Positions 1 to 8,319 of a stretch of 64,000 nt of DNA are shown one piece after another. The translations under genes were made by a program, and so were the position numbers. The first letter of the stretch is position 1. Each line of letters begins with the position of its first letter. This stretch comes from Candidatus Methylomirabilota bacterium (lineage in GTDB: Bacteria; Methylomirabilota; Methylomirabilia; Rokubacteriales; CSP1-6): positions 1 through 64,000 of the forward strand of contig DASTFB010000023.1 in NCBI GenBank assembly GCA_035709005.1, given 5' to 3'. The notes under the pieces were generated by a model. The model worked only from the letters and a program-made list of their open reading frames with translations, did not search any database and had not been told where the DNA came from.

Positions 1-173
1 CCGGCGTGTTCGAAGCGTTGATCGCGCCTTTCGTTTTCGTCCACATCGTGCTCGCCCTCCTCGTCGCCGGCGTGATCGGCCTGGCGCGCCGGCGGGCCGC
101 CCGGGCGGCGGGCCTCGATGCAGGTGAACCGCGCGGCGACACCGCCGAGCGGCGGCGGCGTCGGTCCTCCTGA
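1..173 (+). CDS. C-terminal end of a membrane protein (5' end outside window)
   Basis: The third reading frame is open from the first base to a TGA at 171-173 and encodes 56 residues. The fragment has one hydrophobic helix (about residues 8-27 of the fragment) followed by a strongly basic tail ending in several arginines and two serines, as in the last transmembrane segment and cytoplasmic tail of an inner-membrane protein. It lies just upstream of cytochrome oxidase remnants, so a role in the same respiratory operon is possible, but I cannot assign a family from this fragment. Confidence 0.5.
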   Translation, partial: GVFEALIAPFVFVHIVLALLVAGVIGLARRRAARAAGLDAGEPRGDTAERRRRRSS

Positions 174-2523
174 ACCCTACGACGTGGCATCAGCGGGCAG
201 GCAACCGGTGGGGGTGCCTGCCCGGCCTCGGGTCGTAGCGCTCCTCATCGCCCTCAGCGTCCTGACCGGATGCCGGGGCCCCTCGGCGCTGGTCCCGGCC
301 GGTCCCGGCGCGGGTAGCATCGCAGCGCTCACCTGGGTGCTGCTGGCCGTGCTGACGGTGGTCTATCTCGCGGTGATCGGGGCCCTGCTCGTCGCGGTTC
401 GTCGGCGACATCCCGCGCTCGCGGAGCCCATCGGGGCCCGCTCGGACCGCCGGGCGGTCGCCGCGGTGATCGCCGCCGGCGTCGTCGCCCCCGCGCTCAT
501 CCTCGGCGTGATCTTCGTCGTCACGCTACACACGCTGGCCGACGTGTTGCCGGCGCCGACCGCCGACGCGCTGACCGTCGACGTGACTGCGCACCAGTGG
601 TGGTGGGAATTCGACTACGGTGGCGATCCGCCGCTGCGAACCGCCAACGAGCTGCACATCCCGGTCGGGCGCCGGGTCATGCTCCGCCTGCACGCGCGTG
701 ACGTGATCCACAGCCTCTGGGTCCCGGCTCTGCACGGCAAGCTCGACCTCATCCCGGGGACCACGAACGTCACCTGGCTGCAGGCCGACCGCGCTGGCGT
801 CTACCGCGGGCAGTACCTGCTCCCGCTCTTGCTGGGCACGCGCGACCTGCCGTTTCCGCGCCTGACCGCGCTGAGCTACTGGACGTACCTGTTCGGCGGT
901 CTCTTCCTCTACACGAGCTTTCTGGTCGGCGCCGTTCCGGACGGCGGATGGTTCGCGTACCTGCCGCTCACCGGGCCGCGCTACTCGCCGGGCCTGGCCC
1001 TGGATTTCTGGGACATCGGGCTCAGCGTGGCCGAAGTGGCCGCCCTGGGCGCCGCCGCCGAGCTGATCGTCGGAATCTTGCGGATGCGGGCGCCCGGCAT
1101 GCGTCTGGACCGCCTGCCCCTGTTCGCCTGGGCGATGCTGGCCACCGCCATCATGATCGTATTCGCCTTCACACCGCTCATCGTGGGCACCGCGATGCTG
1201 GAGCTCGACCGCAAGGGCCTCACGCGCTTCTTCGATCCCGACGCCGGGGGCAAGCCCTTGCTCTGGCAGCACATCTGCTGGGTGTTCTGCCACCCCGAGG
1301 TCTACATCATGTTCGTCCCCGCCGTCGGCGTGGTCTCCCACGTCGTGCAGGCGTTCGCCCGGCGCCCCATCGTGGGCTACCCCCTCATGGTGCTGGCCAT
1401 CGTGGCCACGGCCATCCGGAGCTTCGGGCTCTGGGTGCACCACATGTTCACGACGGGGCTGTCGCCCGTCGCCATGGGCTTCTTCACGGCGGCCAGCCTC
1501 ATGATCGCGATCCCGAACGGCGTGCAGGTCGTGGGGTGGATCACCACGCTCCTCACGGGCCGCCCGGTGTGGAGCGTCGCACTGCTGTTCGTGGCCGGGT
1601 TCATTGCCATCTTCACGCTGGGTGGGCTCACCGGCGTCATGCTGGCGGTGGTGCCGTTCAACTGGCAGGCCCACGACAGCTACTTCGTCGTCGGCCATTT
1701 CCATTACGTGCTGATCGGGGGCGTGATCTTCCCCGTCTTCGGACGCCTGAGCGAGCGGCTCGGCCATGCACGTCGTGGGATTGCTTGGCATGCCGAGGCG
1801 GGTGTTCACCTATCCGTCCGACCTCGGCTGGGAGCCGTACAACATGGTCACCACCCTCGGGGCCTTCGGCTTCGCCGCCGGCATCGGTCTGTTCCTGGTC
1901 AACGTCGTCTGGAGCCTGAGGACCGGACCGGCCGCCGGGCCCAACCCCTGGAATGCCGACACGCCTCACGGCGATCGAAGCGCTCCCTCGCCGGCTGCGC
2001 CGCCCCCTGGCCGCGCCGCCCCCTGGCCCGCGGCCTCGCGGCCGTGCCGGGCCGGCAGATCGTCGGTCAGCCGGCCGTCGTCTGGGCCGCCCACGCGACC
2101 GTCCTGTGGGCCTGGCACGTCCCGGCCCTGTACGACCGCGCCCTGGCCAGCCCCCTCGTGCACGCGGCCGAGCACGCGACTTTCCTGCTCAGCGCGGCGG
2201 CATTCTGGGCCTTGCTGCTGCACGAGCCGGGACGTTGGCGCCTGGGCGTGGGCGGGGGCCTCGTCTACCTGTTCACCATGGGCATGCAGGGCACGATCCT
2301 GGGAGCCTTGCTCGTCCTGGCCGATCGGCCCTGGTACGCGGCTCACGCTCAGGGCCTGCCGGCGTCCGGGCTTTCTCCGCTGGAAGATCAACACGTGGCC
2401 GGCCTCATCATGTGGATCCCCGCCGGCGTGGTGTATGCGGCAGCGATGCTGGCGCTCGTGGCGACGTGGCTGGCACCGCGGCCACCGGCGCCGGACGTCG
2501 TGGCCGGACGGCCGGCGCCGTGA
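118..2523 (+). pseudogene. Collapsed caa3 cytochrome c oxidase genes: coxB 5' part fused in frame to coxA, then ctaG
   Basis: A single 801-codon open frame is a mosaic of oxidase genes. A likely start is GTG at 214, which gives a lipoprotein leader with lipobox LTGC. Subunit II follows (two membrane helices, VTAHQWWWEFDY, then the cupredoxin start) but stops at about 813, before the CuA cysteines. The next codon is subunit I at about its third helix. HPEVYI, WVHHMF and HFHYVL supply the CuB and heme a3 ligands, but helices I-II with the first heme a histidine are missing. About ten residues seem lost after VFPVFG. At about 1764 a further deletion shifts the frame: the end of subunit I (GLLGMPRRV to PNPWNADT) continues in the second frame to about 1963. 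Subunit III is absent and ctaG resumes in the original frame. The surviving protein stretches are well conserved, so the deletions are recent or are assembly errors. No functional oxidase can come from this ORF. Confidence 0.75.
1990..2523 (+). pseudogene. ctaG: CtaG-like caa3 oxidase assembly protein, N-terminally truncated
   Basis: From about residue 630 of the fused frame the protein matches the CtaG/caa3-assembly family. Visible motifs are LWAWHVPALYD, HAAEHATFLL, a TMGMQGTILGALL helix, WYAAHA and GLSPLEDQHVAGLIMW. At least four hydrophobic helices remain. CtaG helps insert copper into caa3 oxidase subunit I at the inner membrane. The usual N-terminal half is missing and no start codon of its own is evident; the first recognisable residues straddle two frames between about 1966 and 2040. 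It keeps the usual operon position after the oxidase subunits. The call to family is firm; function is doubtful because of the truncation. Confidence 0.65.
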
Positions 2524-2627
2524 GAGCGTCCGCGCTCGCTCCGGCGGTGGTGGCGCTGCTCCTGCTGGGCTGCCGCGGCGAGCCGCCGCGCACCGGCGAC
2601 GCCGGGCGCGCGGTCGCGGCGCAGTAG
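2520..2627 (+). pseudogene. Lipoprotein leader remnant (possible cytochrome c of the cox operon)
   Basis: GTG at 2520 overlaps the ctaG stop and opens 35 codons ending at TAG 2625-2627. The peptide has a clean lipoprotein leader (APAVVALLLLGC) followed by RGEPPRTGDAGR. Lipid-anchored c-type cytochromes in such operons begin this way and then carry a CxxCH heme site; here the reading frame ends before one. I read it as a leader left by another internal deletion in the same operon. It could also be a genuine very small lipoprotein. Confidence 0.4.
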
Positions 2628-2674
2628 CCGACGACGGAGGCCCCGATCGGGTGACGCCGTCCCGCCGTCTCGTG

Positions 2675-2680
2675 TAGAAT
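2675..2680 (+). promoter_or_regulatory. Likely -10 element (TAGAAT) for the aldo/keto reductase cluster
   Basis: TAGAAT stands out in a very GC-rich stretch 25 bases before the start codon and is followed by a strong AAGGAGG ribosome binding site at 2691-2697. No good -35 hexamer is visible 16-18 bases upstream. Confidence 0.4.
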
Positions 2681-2704
2681 TCGGTTCGCCAAGGAGGCCA
2701 ATCC

Positions 2705-3688
2705 ATGGACTATCTCCCGCTGGGACACAGCTCACTGAAGGCGTCCCGCCTGGGCCTGGGCCTGATGTCGATGTCCGGCATCTACGGCAAGGGCGACGAC
2801 CAGGAGTCCGTCGACACCATGCGCCACGCCATCCAGCGCGGCATCAACTTCCTGGACAGCTCCGACATGTACGGCTGGGGCCACAACGAGGAACTGTTCG
2901 GCCGTGCGATCAAGGGGCTGCGCAATCAGGTGCTGGTGACTACGAAGTTCGGCCAGGTCCGCAGCGAGGGCGGACGCAACCTGGTCAACGGCCGGCCCGA
3001 GTACGTGCAGCAGGCCTGCGAGGCCAGCCTCAAGCGCCTGGGCGTCGACGTGATCGACCTGTACTCCCAGCACCGGGTGGATCCCAGCGTGCCCATCGAG
3101 GACACCGTCGGCGCCATGGCGCGGCTCATCGAGGAGGGCAAGGTCCGCGCGATCGGGCTGTCGGAGGCGGCGCCGGCCACGATCCGCCGGGCGCACGCCG
3201 TGCACCCGATCAGCACCGTCCAGCTCGAGTACTCGCTGCTCTATCGCCAGGAAGCCGAGCAGACCCTGCCCACCTGCCGCGAGCTCGGCATCACCTTCGT
3301 CGCCTACTCGCCTCTCGGCCGCGGGTTCCTCACCGGGCGGATCCAGAACCTCAGCGACCTCCTCGAGAACGACCGCCGGCGGGACCACCCCCGCTTCCAG
3401 GAAGCCAACTTCGGCCGCAACCGGCAGCTGGTCCAGACCATCGAGCAGATCGCCAAGGGCAAGGGCTGCACGCCGGCCCAGCTCGTGCTGGCGTGGCTCC
3501 TGGCCCAGGGCCCGGACATCATCCCGATCCCGGGCACCAAGCGGAAGGCGCGGGTCGACGAGAACCTGGGCGCGCTCGACGTCAAGCTCGACGCGCAGGA
3601 GGTCGCGCGCATCTCGGCGGCGGTGCCGGTAGGCGCGGCCGCGGGCACGCGCTATCCCGAGCCCCAGATGAAGGGCGTGTACATCTAG
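2705..3688 (+). CDS. Aldo/keto reductase
   Basis: This 327-residue cytosolic NADPH-dependent oxidoreductase has the complete AKR catalytic tetrad: Asp51, Tyr56 (SSDMYG), Lys81 (VTTKFG) and His123 (YSQHRVD). The C-terminal half carries the cofactor-binding segment [19 protein letters not shown] typical of the AKR11/13-type reductases. Length is normal. The start is supported by AAGGAGG eight bases upstream. It heads a same-strand run with a tungsten-type aldehyde oxidoreductase only nine bases downstream, so the two probably act on related aldehydes or ketones in opposite directions. The substrate cannot be told from sequence. Confidence 0.9.
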   Translation: MDYLPLGHSSLKASRLGLGLMSMSGIYGKGDDQESVDTMRHAIQRGINFLDSSDMYGWGHNEELFGRAIKGLRNQVLVTTKFGQVRSEGGRNLVNGRPEYVQQACEASLKRLGVDVIDLYSQHRVDPSVPIEDTVGAMARLIEEGKVRAIGLSEAAPATIRRAHAVHPISTVQLEYSLLYRQEAEQTLPTCRELGITFVAYSPLGRGFLTGRIQNLSDLLENDRRRDHPRFQEANFGRNRQLVQTIEQIAKGKGCTPAQLVLAWLLAQGPDIIPIPGTKRKARVDENLGALDVKLDAQEVARISAAVPVGAAAGTRYPEPQMKGVYI

Positions 3689-3697
3689 GAGGCCAGC

Positions 3698-5575
3698 ATG
3701 GCGATCACCGGCAGGCTGCTGCACGTCGACCTGGGGACCAGGCAGACGCGGACCGAAGAGATCCCCGAGACACTGATGCGCAAGTATCTCGGCGGCGGCG
3801 CTCTGGCCGCCCACATCCTCCTGCGCGACATGCCCCCCGGCGTCGATCCCCTGGGGCCGGCGAACGTGCTGGTCTTCGTCACCAGCGTCCTCAACGGGCT
3901 CTCCCTCAGCGGCACCAACCGCTACACGGCGGCCGCCAAGTCCCCGCTGACCGGCGGCTATGGCGAATCCGAGGCCGGCGGCTGGTGGGGGCCCGAATTG
4001 CGGGCCGCCGGATGGGACGGCGTCGTCATCCACGGCCAGGCCGACCAACCCGTCTACCTGTGGATCAAGGACGACCGGGTCGAGGTGCGCGACGCCCGGG
4101 CCTATTGGGGCAAGCTCTCCGGCGAGGTCCAGGACGGGCTCGAGCAAGAGCTGGGCGACAAGCGCATCCGCGTGCTGCAGACCGGGATCGCCGGCGAGCG
4201 GGGCGTGCGCTTCGCCGCCATCGTGAACCAACTCAAGCACTTCCACGGCCGCTGCGGGCTGGGCGCGGTGATGGGCGCCAAGCGCCTGAAGGCCGTCGTG
4301 GTCCGGGGCTCCAAGCCGCCCGTGGCGATCGACAGGGAGGGCGCCAAGCGCGCGCTCGTCTGGTTCAAGGAGCACTACGACCGGGCCAAGGACCGCTTCC
4401 ACCAGCTCGGGTCCTCCAGCGCGGTGATGGCGCTCGAGGCCTCCGGCATCCTGCCCACGCGCAACTTCCGCGACGGGTCCTTCGAGCACGCGCGCGCCAT
4501 CAGCGGCCAGACGATGCGCGACACCATCCTGGTCAACCGCGGGACCTGCTACGCCTGCGCGGTGGCCTGCAAGCGCGAGGTCGAGGTGGAGAGCCTCGGC
4601 GTCACCGCCAAGTTCGGCGGCCCCGAGTACGAGACGCTGGCCGCCTCGGGCTCGCTGTGCGGCGTGAGCGATCTCAACGCGCTGGCCCTGGTCAATCAGC
4701 TCTACGCCCAGTACGTGCTGGACTCGATCTCGACGGGAGCCGTCATCGCCTTCGCCATGGAGTGCTTCGAGCACGGCATCATCACCCCGCAGATGACCGG
4801 CGGGATCGACCTCACCTGGGGTAACGCCGAGGGGCTCGTGCAGATCGTGCACGCCATCGGCAAGCGGGAGGGGATCGGCACGCTCCTCGGCGAGGGGGTC
4901 AAGCGCGCGGCGGCCGAGCTGGGCCGAGGCGCGGAGCGCTTCGCCCTTCACGTCAAGGGCCAGGAGCTGCCGATGCACGACCCGCGGGGCAAGAAGGGCC
5001 TGTCCCTGGCCTACGCGCTGTCGCCCACCGGGGCCGACCACATGGAGGCCCCGCACGATCCGCTCTACGCAGGCTTTCACCCCCATGGTCACCCTCTGGG
5101 GCCGCTCGGGCTCATCGAGCCGCTCGATCCGCTCGACCTCGACAGCCGCAAGGTCCGCGCCTTCTTCGAGACGCAGAAGCTGTGGTCCAGCTACAACGCG
5201 GTGGGAATGTGCGACTTCGTGGGCACGCCGCTCAACGGTCTCGAGATGGAGCCCCTGGTCGCCTACATCAACGCCGTCACCGGATGGAACATGAGCCTCT
5301 ATGAGCTGCTCAAGGTGGGCGAGCGGAACAACACGCTGGGGCGGGTCTTCAATTGCCGTGAAGGCTTCACCCCCGCCGACGATCTCTTGCCCCAGCGGAT
5401 GCACGAGGGCATCGGCAACGGTCCGCTCAAGGGCCAGCGCATCGATCCCGGCGAGTTCCTGGCCGCCCGCCGCACCTACTACCAGATGGCGGGCTGGGAT
5501 CCCGAGACGGGGCAGCCGACGGCGGCCAAGCTGGCCGAGCTGGGGCTGGAGGAGCCGTCGTTGGCTCCGGCCTGA
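3698..5575 (+). CDS. Aldehyde:ferredoxin oxidoreductase family (tungstopterin enzyme)
   Basis: The 625-residue protein has the AOR architecture: an N-terminal pterin-binding domain starting with VDLGTRQTRTEEIPE and GGGALAAHIL, then the [4Fe-4S] ligands Cys284, Cys287 and Cys291 (CYACAVAC), with the fourth ligand Cys505 in VGMCDF. The segment MHDPRGKKGLSLAYA with TGADHMEAPHD is the second pterin region. Such enzymes oxidise aldehydes to acids with a tungsten bis-pterin and low-potential electron carriers in the cytoplasm. The ribosome binding site AGGAGG overlaps the stop codon of the preceding gene, indicating tight co-transcription. Seven bases downstream begins the selenocysteine AhpD homologue. 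The exact aldehyde is unknown; benzoyl- or glyceraldehyde-type members cannot be separated here. Confidence 0.88.
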   Translation: MAITGRLLHVDLGTRQTRTEEIPETLMRKYLGGGALAAHILLRDMPPGVDPLGPANVLVFVTSVLNGLSLSGTNRYTAAAKSPLTGGYGESEAGGWWGPELRAAGWDGVVIHGQADQPVYLWIKDDRVEVRDARAYWGKLSGEVQDGLEQELGDKRIRVLQTGIAGERGVRFAAIVNQLKHFHGRCGLGAVMGAKRLKAVVVRGSKPPVAIDREGAKRALVWFKEHYDRAKDRFHQLGSSSAVMALEASGILPTRNFRDGSFEHARAISGQTMRDTILVNRGTCYACAVACKREVEVESLGVTAKFGGPEYETLAASGSLCGVSDLNALALVNQLYAQYVLDSISTGAVIAFAMECFEHGIITPQMTGGIDLTWGNAEGLVQIVHAIGKREGIGTLLGEGVKRAAAELGRGAERFALHVKGQELPMHDPRGKKGLSLAYALSPTGADHMEAPHDPLYAGFHPHGHPLGPLGLIEPLDPLDLDSRKVRAFFETQKLWSSYNAVGMCDFVGTPLNGLEMEPLVAYINAVTGWNMSLYELLKVGERNNTLGRVFNCREGFTPADDLLPQRMHEGIGNGPLKGQRIDPGEFLAARRTYYQMAGWDPETGQPTAAKLAELGLEEPSLAPA

Positions 5576-5582
5576 CGCGGTC

Positions 5583-6152
5583 ATGACCGACGCGCCGATC
5601 AGCCGGTTCCCCATTCCCGACCTGGCGTCGCTGCCGCCCGACGTGCGCGAGGCCATCCAGAACGTCACCACCAAGACCGGCTTCACGCCCAACGTGTTCC
5701 TGGCCTACGCCTGGAAGCCCGAGCATTTCCGGGCGTTCTTCGGCTTCTACGAGACGCTCATGCGCGGGCCGTCGGGCCTGAGCCGCCCCGAGCGCGAGCT
5801 GATCGCGCTGGCGGCCAGCGCCACGAATGACTGCCTCTACTGAACGGTCGCCCACGGAGCGGCGCTCCGTGTGCTGGCCAAGAACCCCTACGTGGCCGAC
5901 CAGGTCACGGCCGACCACCGCCACGCCGAGCTCACCGCCCGCGAGCACGCCCTCGTCGACTTCGCCGTCAAGGTCACCCGGGCGCCGGCGACGATCGACG
6001 CGGACGACCTCGAGCGCCTGCGCGGCGAGGGCTTGACCGACGCGGACATCTGGGACGCCGGCGCCGTCGCCGCCTTCTTCAACCTGTCCAACCGCATGGC
6101 CTCGCTCGCCGACCTGAAACCGAATCGCGACTTCTACGCGATGGGCCGATGA
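5583..6152 (+). CDS. AhpD-like carboxymuconolactone decarboxylase-family peroxidase, selenoprotein (Sec at residue 87)
   Basis: Reading through one TGA at 5841-5843 gives a 189-residue protein homologous along its whole length to AhpD/CMD-type peroxidases. Before the TGA: FTPNVFLAYAWKPEHFRAFF and SRPERELIALAASATNDCLY. After it: TVAHGAALRVLAKNP and FFNLSNRMA. The family motif CxxCxxxHG becomes Cys84-Leu-Tyr-Sec87-x3-His91, so the TGA replaces the reactive cysteine. A perfect SECIS-type hairpin follows (5853-5871). Terminating at the TGA would leave an 86-residue fragment lacking the active site. The product presumably reduces peroxides in the cytoplasm using a dithiol/selenol pair. It follows the AOR gene by seven bases and overlaps the next gene by ATGA, so it belongs to this operon. 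No clear Shine-Dalgarno precedes the ATG, suggesting translational coupling. Confidence 0.85.
5853..5871 (+). promoter_or_regulatory. Bacterial SECIS element of the AhpD-like gene
   Basis: CACGGAG at 5853-5859 pairs perfectly with CTCCGTG at 5865-5871; the inner C-G pair can close too, leaving a GGC loop. The loop begins 16-17 bases after the TGA and has G in its first two positions, meeting the published bacterial SECIS rules (4-16 bp stem, 3-14 nt loop, 16-37 nt spacing). Confidence 0.8.
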
Positions 6153-6964
6153 ACCGGTTACGCCCCGAGGATCTCCAGCTGGTGGTCGATGGCCTGCGAC
6201 TGCACGTGCTGGACTGGGGCGGCGCGGGCCGCACGCCGCTGCTCCTGCTGCACGGCTTCACCGGCCACGCCCACGCTTGGGACACGCTCGCCATCGCCCT
6301 GCAGCCGCACTTCCACGTGTACGCGCTGGACCAGCGGGGCCACGGCGACAGCGACCCCGCCGACACCTACAACGCCATCGTCGCGTTCGGTGACCTTTCC
6401 GGCGTCATCGCCCAGCTCGGTCTGACCTCCCTCGTCGTCGTCGGTCTGTCGATGGGCGGGCGCAACGCCATGTACTTCAGCGCCCAGCGGCCGGAGGTGG
6501 TCCAGCGGCTGGTCGTGGTGGACATCGGCCCCGAGATCAGCACGCGCGCCGCCGCCACGCCGGCCGGCCCGCCCGAGCCCGACGTGTGGGAAAGCATCGA
6601 GCAGGCGGCCCGGCATCTGTATCGCGCCAACCCGCTGCCCGGCATCCATTACTACCGCTGGGTCGTCTCGCACAGCCTGCGGGAGCGGCCCGAGGGCGGG
6701 CTGGTGTGGAAGTGGCATCCGAGCGTCAAGACGCGACGATCGACTCCGGACGTCGACTGGTGGGCCATCGTGCGCGCCATCCAGGCCCCCACGCTGGTGT
6801 TGCGCGGGGAGAGGAGCCCCGTGCTGGACCGCGAGGTTGCCGAGCGCATGGCCAAGGAGCTGCCTCGCGGGAAGTTCGTGGAGATCCCCCGGGCCGTCCA
6901 CACGCTGCACGAGGACAACCCCGAGGCCGTGCTGGCCGTGCTGCGCGAATTCCTCGGATTCTGA
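6149..6964 (+). CDS. Alpha/beta hydrolase
   Basis: The 271-residue protein shows the canonical fold: oxyanion segment LLLHGFTGHAHAWD, the DQRGHGDSD strand, nucleophile elbow GLSMGG with Ser101, an acid in RGERSPVLD and the catalytic histidine in AVHTLHEDNPEAV near the C terminus. It has no signal peptide and should act in the cytoplasm on an ester, lactone or C-C bonded substrate. Its ATG overlaps the stop of the selenoprotein gene (ATGA), so expression depends on the same transcript. Combined with an aldehyde oxidoreductase and an AhpD/CMD protein, a small catabolic operon is plausible, although the substrate is unknown. Confidence 0.88.
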   Translation: MNRLRPEDLQLVVDGLRLHVLDWGGAGRTPLLLLHGFTGHAHAWDTLAIALQPHFHVYALDQRGHGDSDPADTYNAIVAFGDLSGVIAQLGLTSLVVVGLSMGGRNAMYFSAQRPEVVQRLVVVDIGPEISTRAAATPAGPPEPDVWESIEQAARHLYRANPLPGIHYYRWVVSHSLRERPEGGLVWKWHPSVKTRRSTPDVDWWAIVRAIQAPTLVLRGERSPVLDREVAERMAKELPRGKFVEIPRAVHTLHEDNPEAVLAVLREFLGF

Positions 6965-6971
6965 TCCGCGG

Positions 6972-6977
6972 TATGCT
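6972..6977 (+). promoter_or_regulatory. -10-like TATGCT just upstream of the rhomboid gene
   Basis: TATGCT ends nine bases before the ATG at 6987 and there is no Shine-Dalgarno in between. A transcript started from it would have almost no leader. The same layout recurs at 16066 and 43901. Confidence 0.4.
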
Positions 6978-6986
6978 CAGGGCGCC

Positions 6987-7751
6987 ATGATTCCCTATCA
7001 CGACGAGAATGCCACCCAGCGGACCTCCGTCCTCACCCTGGCCATCATCGGCCTGAACGTCCTGGTTTGGCTCCTCGTCCAGGGCGCCGGCTCCACCATG
7101 GCCCTGGCGCGGTCGGTCTGCGAGCTGGGACTCATCCCCGGCGAGCTCACCGGGATGCTGGCCCCGGGGACGCCGTTCCCCATGGGCGAGGGGCTCGTGT
7201 GTTTGACGGATCCCGGCCGGCAGCTCTCGAACATCTTCACCTCGATGTTCCTGCACGGCTCATGGATGCACATCATCGGCAACATGTGGTTCCTGTGGGT
7301 CTTCGGCAACAATATCGAGGACTCCATGGGGCGCGTCAGGTTCGTGGTCTTCTACCTGCTGTGCGGGATCGCGGCGGCGCTGGGGCAGGTGGCCCTCAAT
7401 CCGTCCTCGGGCATCCCGATGGTCGGCGCCTCGGGCGCCATCAGCGGGGTCATGGGGGCCTATTTCGTCCTGTACCCGCGGGTGCGCGTGTGGACGCTGG
7501 TGCCGATCGGGTTCTTCCTCACCTCGATCGCCCTGCCCGCCTGGACGATGCTCCTCTACTGGATCGCCATCCAGTTGCTGGGCGGCCTGTTCGGAATCTT
7601 TGCCGGCGCCGAGGGCGGCGTGGCCTTCGGCGCGCACGTCGGCGGCTTCGTGGCCGGATTGATCCTGGTCAAGCTGTTTGCCCGCCGCGAAGACGTGGCC
7701 GCTCACCGCAGTGAGCACTGGGAGCCGCGGCGAGTCTCCGGGCGGTGGTGA
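6987..7751 (+). CDS. Rhomboid family intramembrane serine protease
   Basis: The 254-residue inner-membrane protein has about six hydrophobic helices. The rhomboid signatures are present: WMHIIGNMWFLWVFGNNIED in the second conserved helix, catalytic Ser149 in GASGAISG and catalytic His217 in AHVGGF. Rhomboids cleave transmembrane substrates within the bilayer. The N terminus (IPYHDENATQRT) matches the DUF-free short rhomboids common in proteobacteria. I chose the ATG at 6987 because upstream in-frame codons overlap the hydrolase gene and the family start fits. It has its own -10-like element, so it may be transcribed apart from the preceding operon. The substrate is unknown. Confidence 0.92.
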   Translation: MIPYHDENATQRTSVLTLAIIGLNVLVWLLVQGAGSTMALARSVCELGLIPGELTGMLAPGTPFPMGEGLVCLTDPGRQLSNIFTSMFLHGSWMHIIGNMWFLWVFGNNIEDSMGRVRFVVFYLLCGIAAALGQVALNPSSGIPMVGASGAISGVMGAYFVLYPRVRVWTLVPIGFFLTSIALPAWTMLLYWIAIQLLGGLFGIFAGAEGGVAFGAHVGGFVAGLILVKLFARREDVAAHRSEHWEPRRVSGRW

Positions 7752-7805
7752 GCCGGTCAGCGACGTAGCCCGGGGGGCCCGTGTCCCGGCCCCCCGGCGG
7801 GGACG

Positions 7806-8219
7806 CTAGTCTGCTGAGCGCGGCCGCGTGCAGGCCGCGAAGTTCGTACCGCGCGCCGGATCCCAAGCGCCGTCGCACCAGGGCTGACGTGGCTCCCCGG
7901 CGATAATGGCCTTCGGCGCCGCCGCCGGCTGGCGGACGAGCGCGGCACTGGTGTCCGGCACGACCGCGACCGGCTGGCCGCCACGGATGACGACGACGGT
8001 GCCGGGCTCCAGCGCCATCAGGGTGGCCGGCTTGTCGTTCACGACGATCTGGCTGGTGTCGATGACCCGGATCATCCGCCCGTCCTCGAGGACGACGATC
8101 CGCTCGGCCTGGTCGACCTGAATCACCGTCCCCCGCACCACCGCGGGATCCTGGGCCCAGGCGCCCACCGACAGCAACACGGTCACGGCCATGAGCGCCA
8201 GCGTGGTCAGCCTTTTCAT
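7806..8219 (-). CDS. Small exported protein of unknown function
   Basis: A 137-residue protein with a clear Sec signal peptide (MKRLTTLALMAV then VLLSVGAWA, cleavage before QDP). The mature part has a small beta-rich segment, GTVIQVDQAERIVVLEDG and VVVIRGGQPVAVV, resembling the short exported proteins that carry an RNA- or ion-binding-like barrel, but I do not recognise the family. Two cysteines near the C terminus (WCDG, AACTRP) could form a disulfide in the periplasm. The start is fixed by AGGAGG directly upstream of the ATG; an upstream in-frame ATG would add a non-leader sequence. It stands alone between convergent and divergent neighbours. Confidence 0.65.
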   Translation of the reverse strand: MKRLTTLALMAVTVLLSVGAWAQDPAVVRGTVIQVDQAERIVVLEDGRMIRVIDTSQIVVNDKPATLMALEPGTVVVIRGGQPVAVVPDTSAALVRQPAAAPKAIIAGEPRQPWCDGAWDPARGTNFAACTRPRSAD

Positions 8220-8319
8220 GGACTCCTCCTGCCCTCCTGGTCTTGCGTGGCCGGTCGGCCCACGCACGGCCGACGCTGGTGCAAATCCGGGGCCGTTGTC
8301 CCGCGCAGTCGGGCGCCCC

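Noticed and set aside
118-2523. The coxB-coxA-ctaG frame as a novel natural fusion enzyme
   Set aside because: Essential parts are missing (CuA site, first two helices of subunit I) and a frameshifted stretch of nonsense lies between about 1764 and 2040, so it is a deletion product, not a functional fusion.
2732-5692. A 986-codon open frame antisense to the AKR and AOR genes
   Set aside because: High GC with strong third-position bias leaves long antisense frames open. The peptide is His/Arg/Gln/Glu-rich with no domain, and the sense strand has full-length conserved enzymes.
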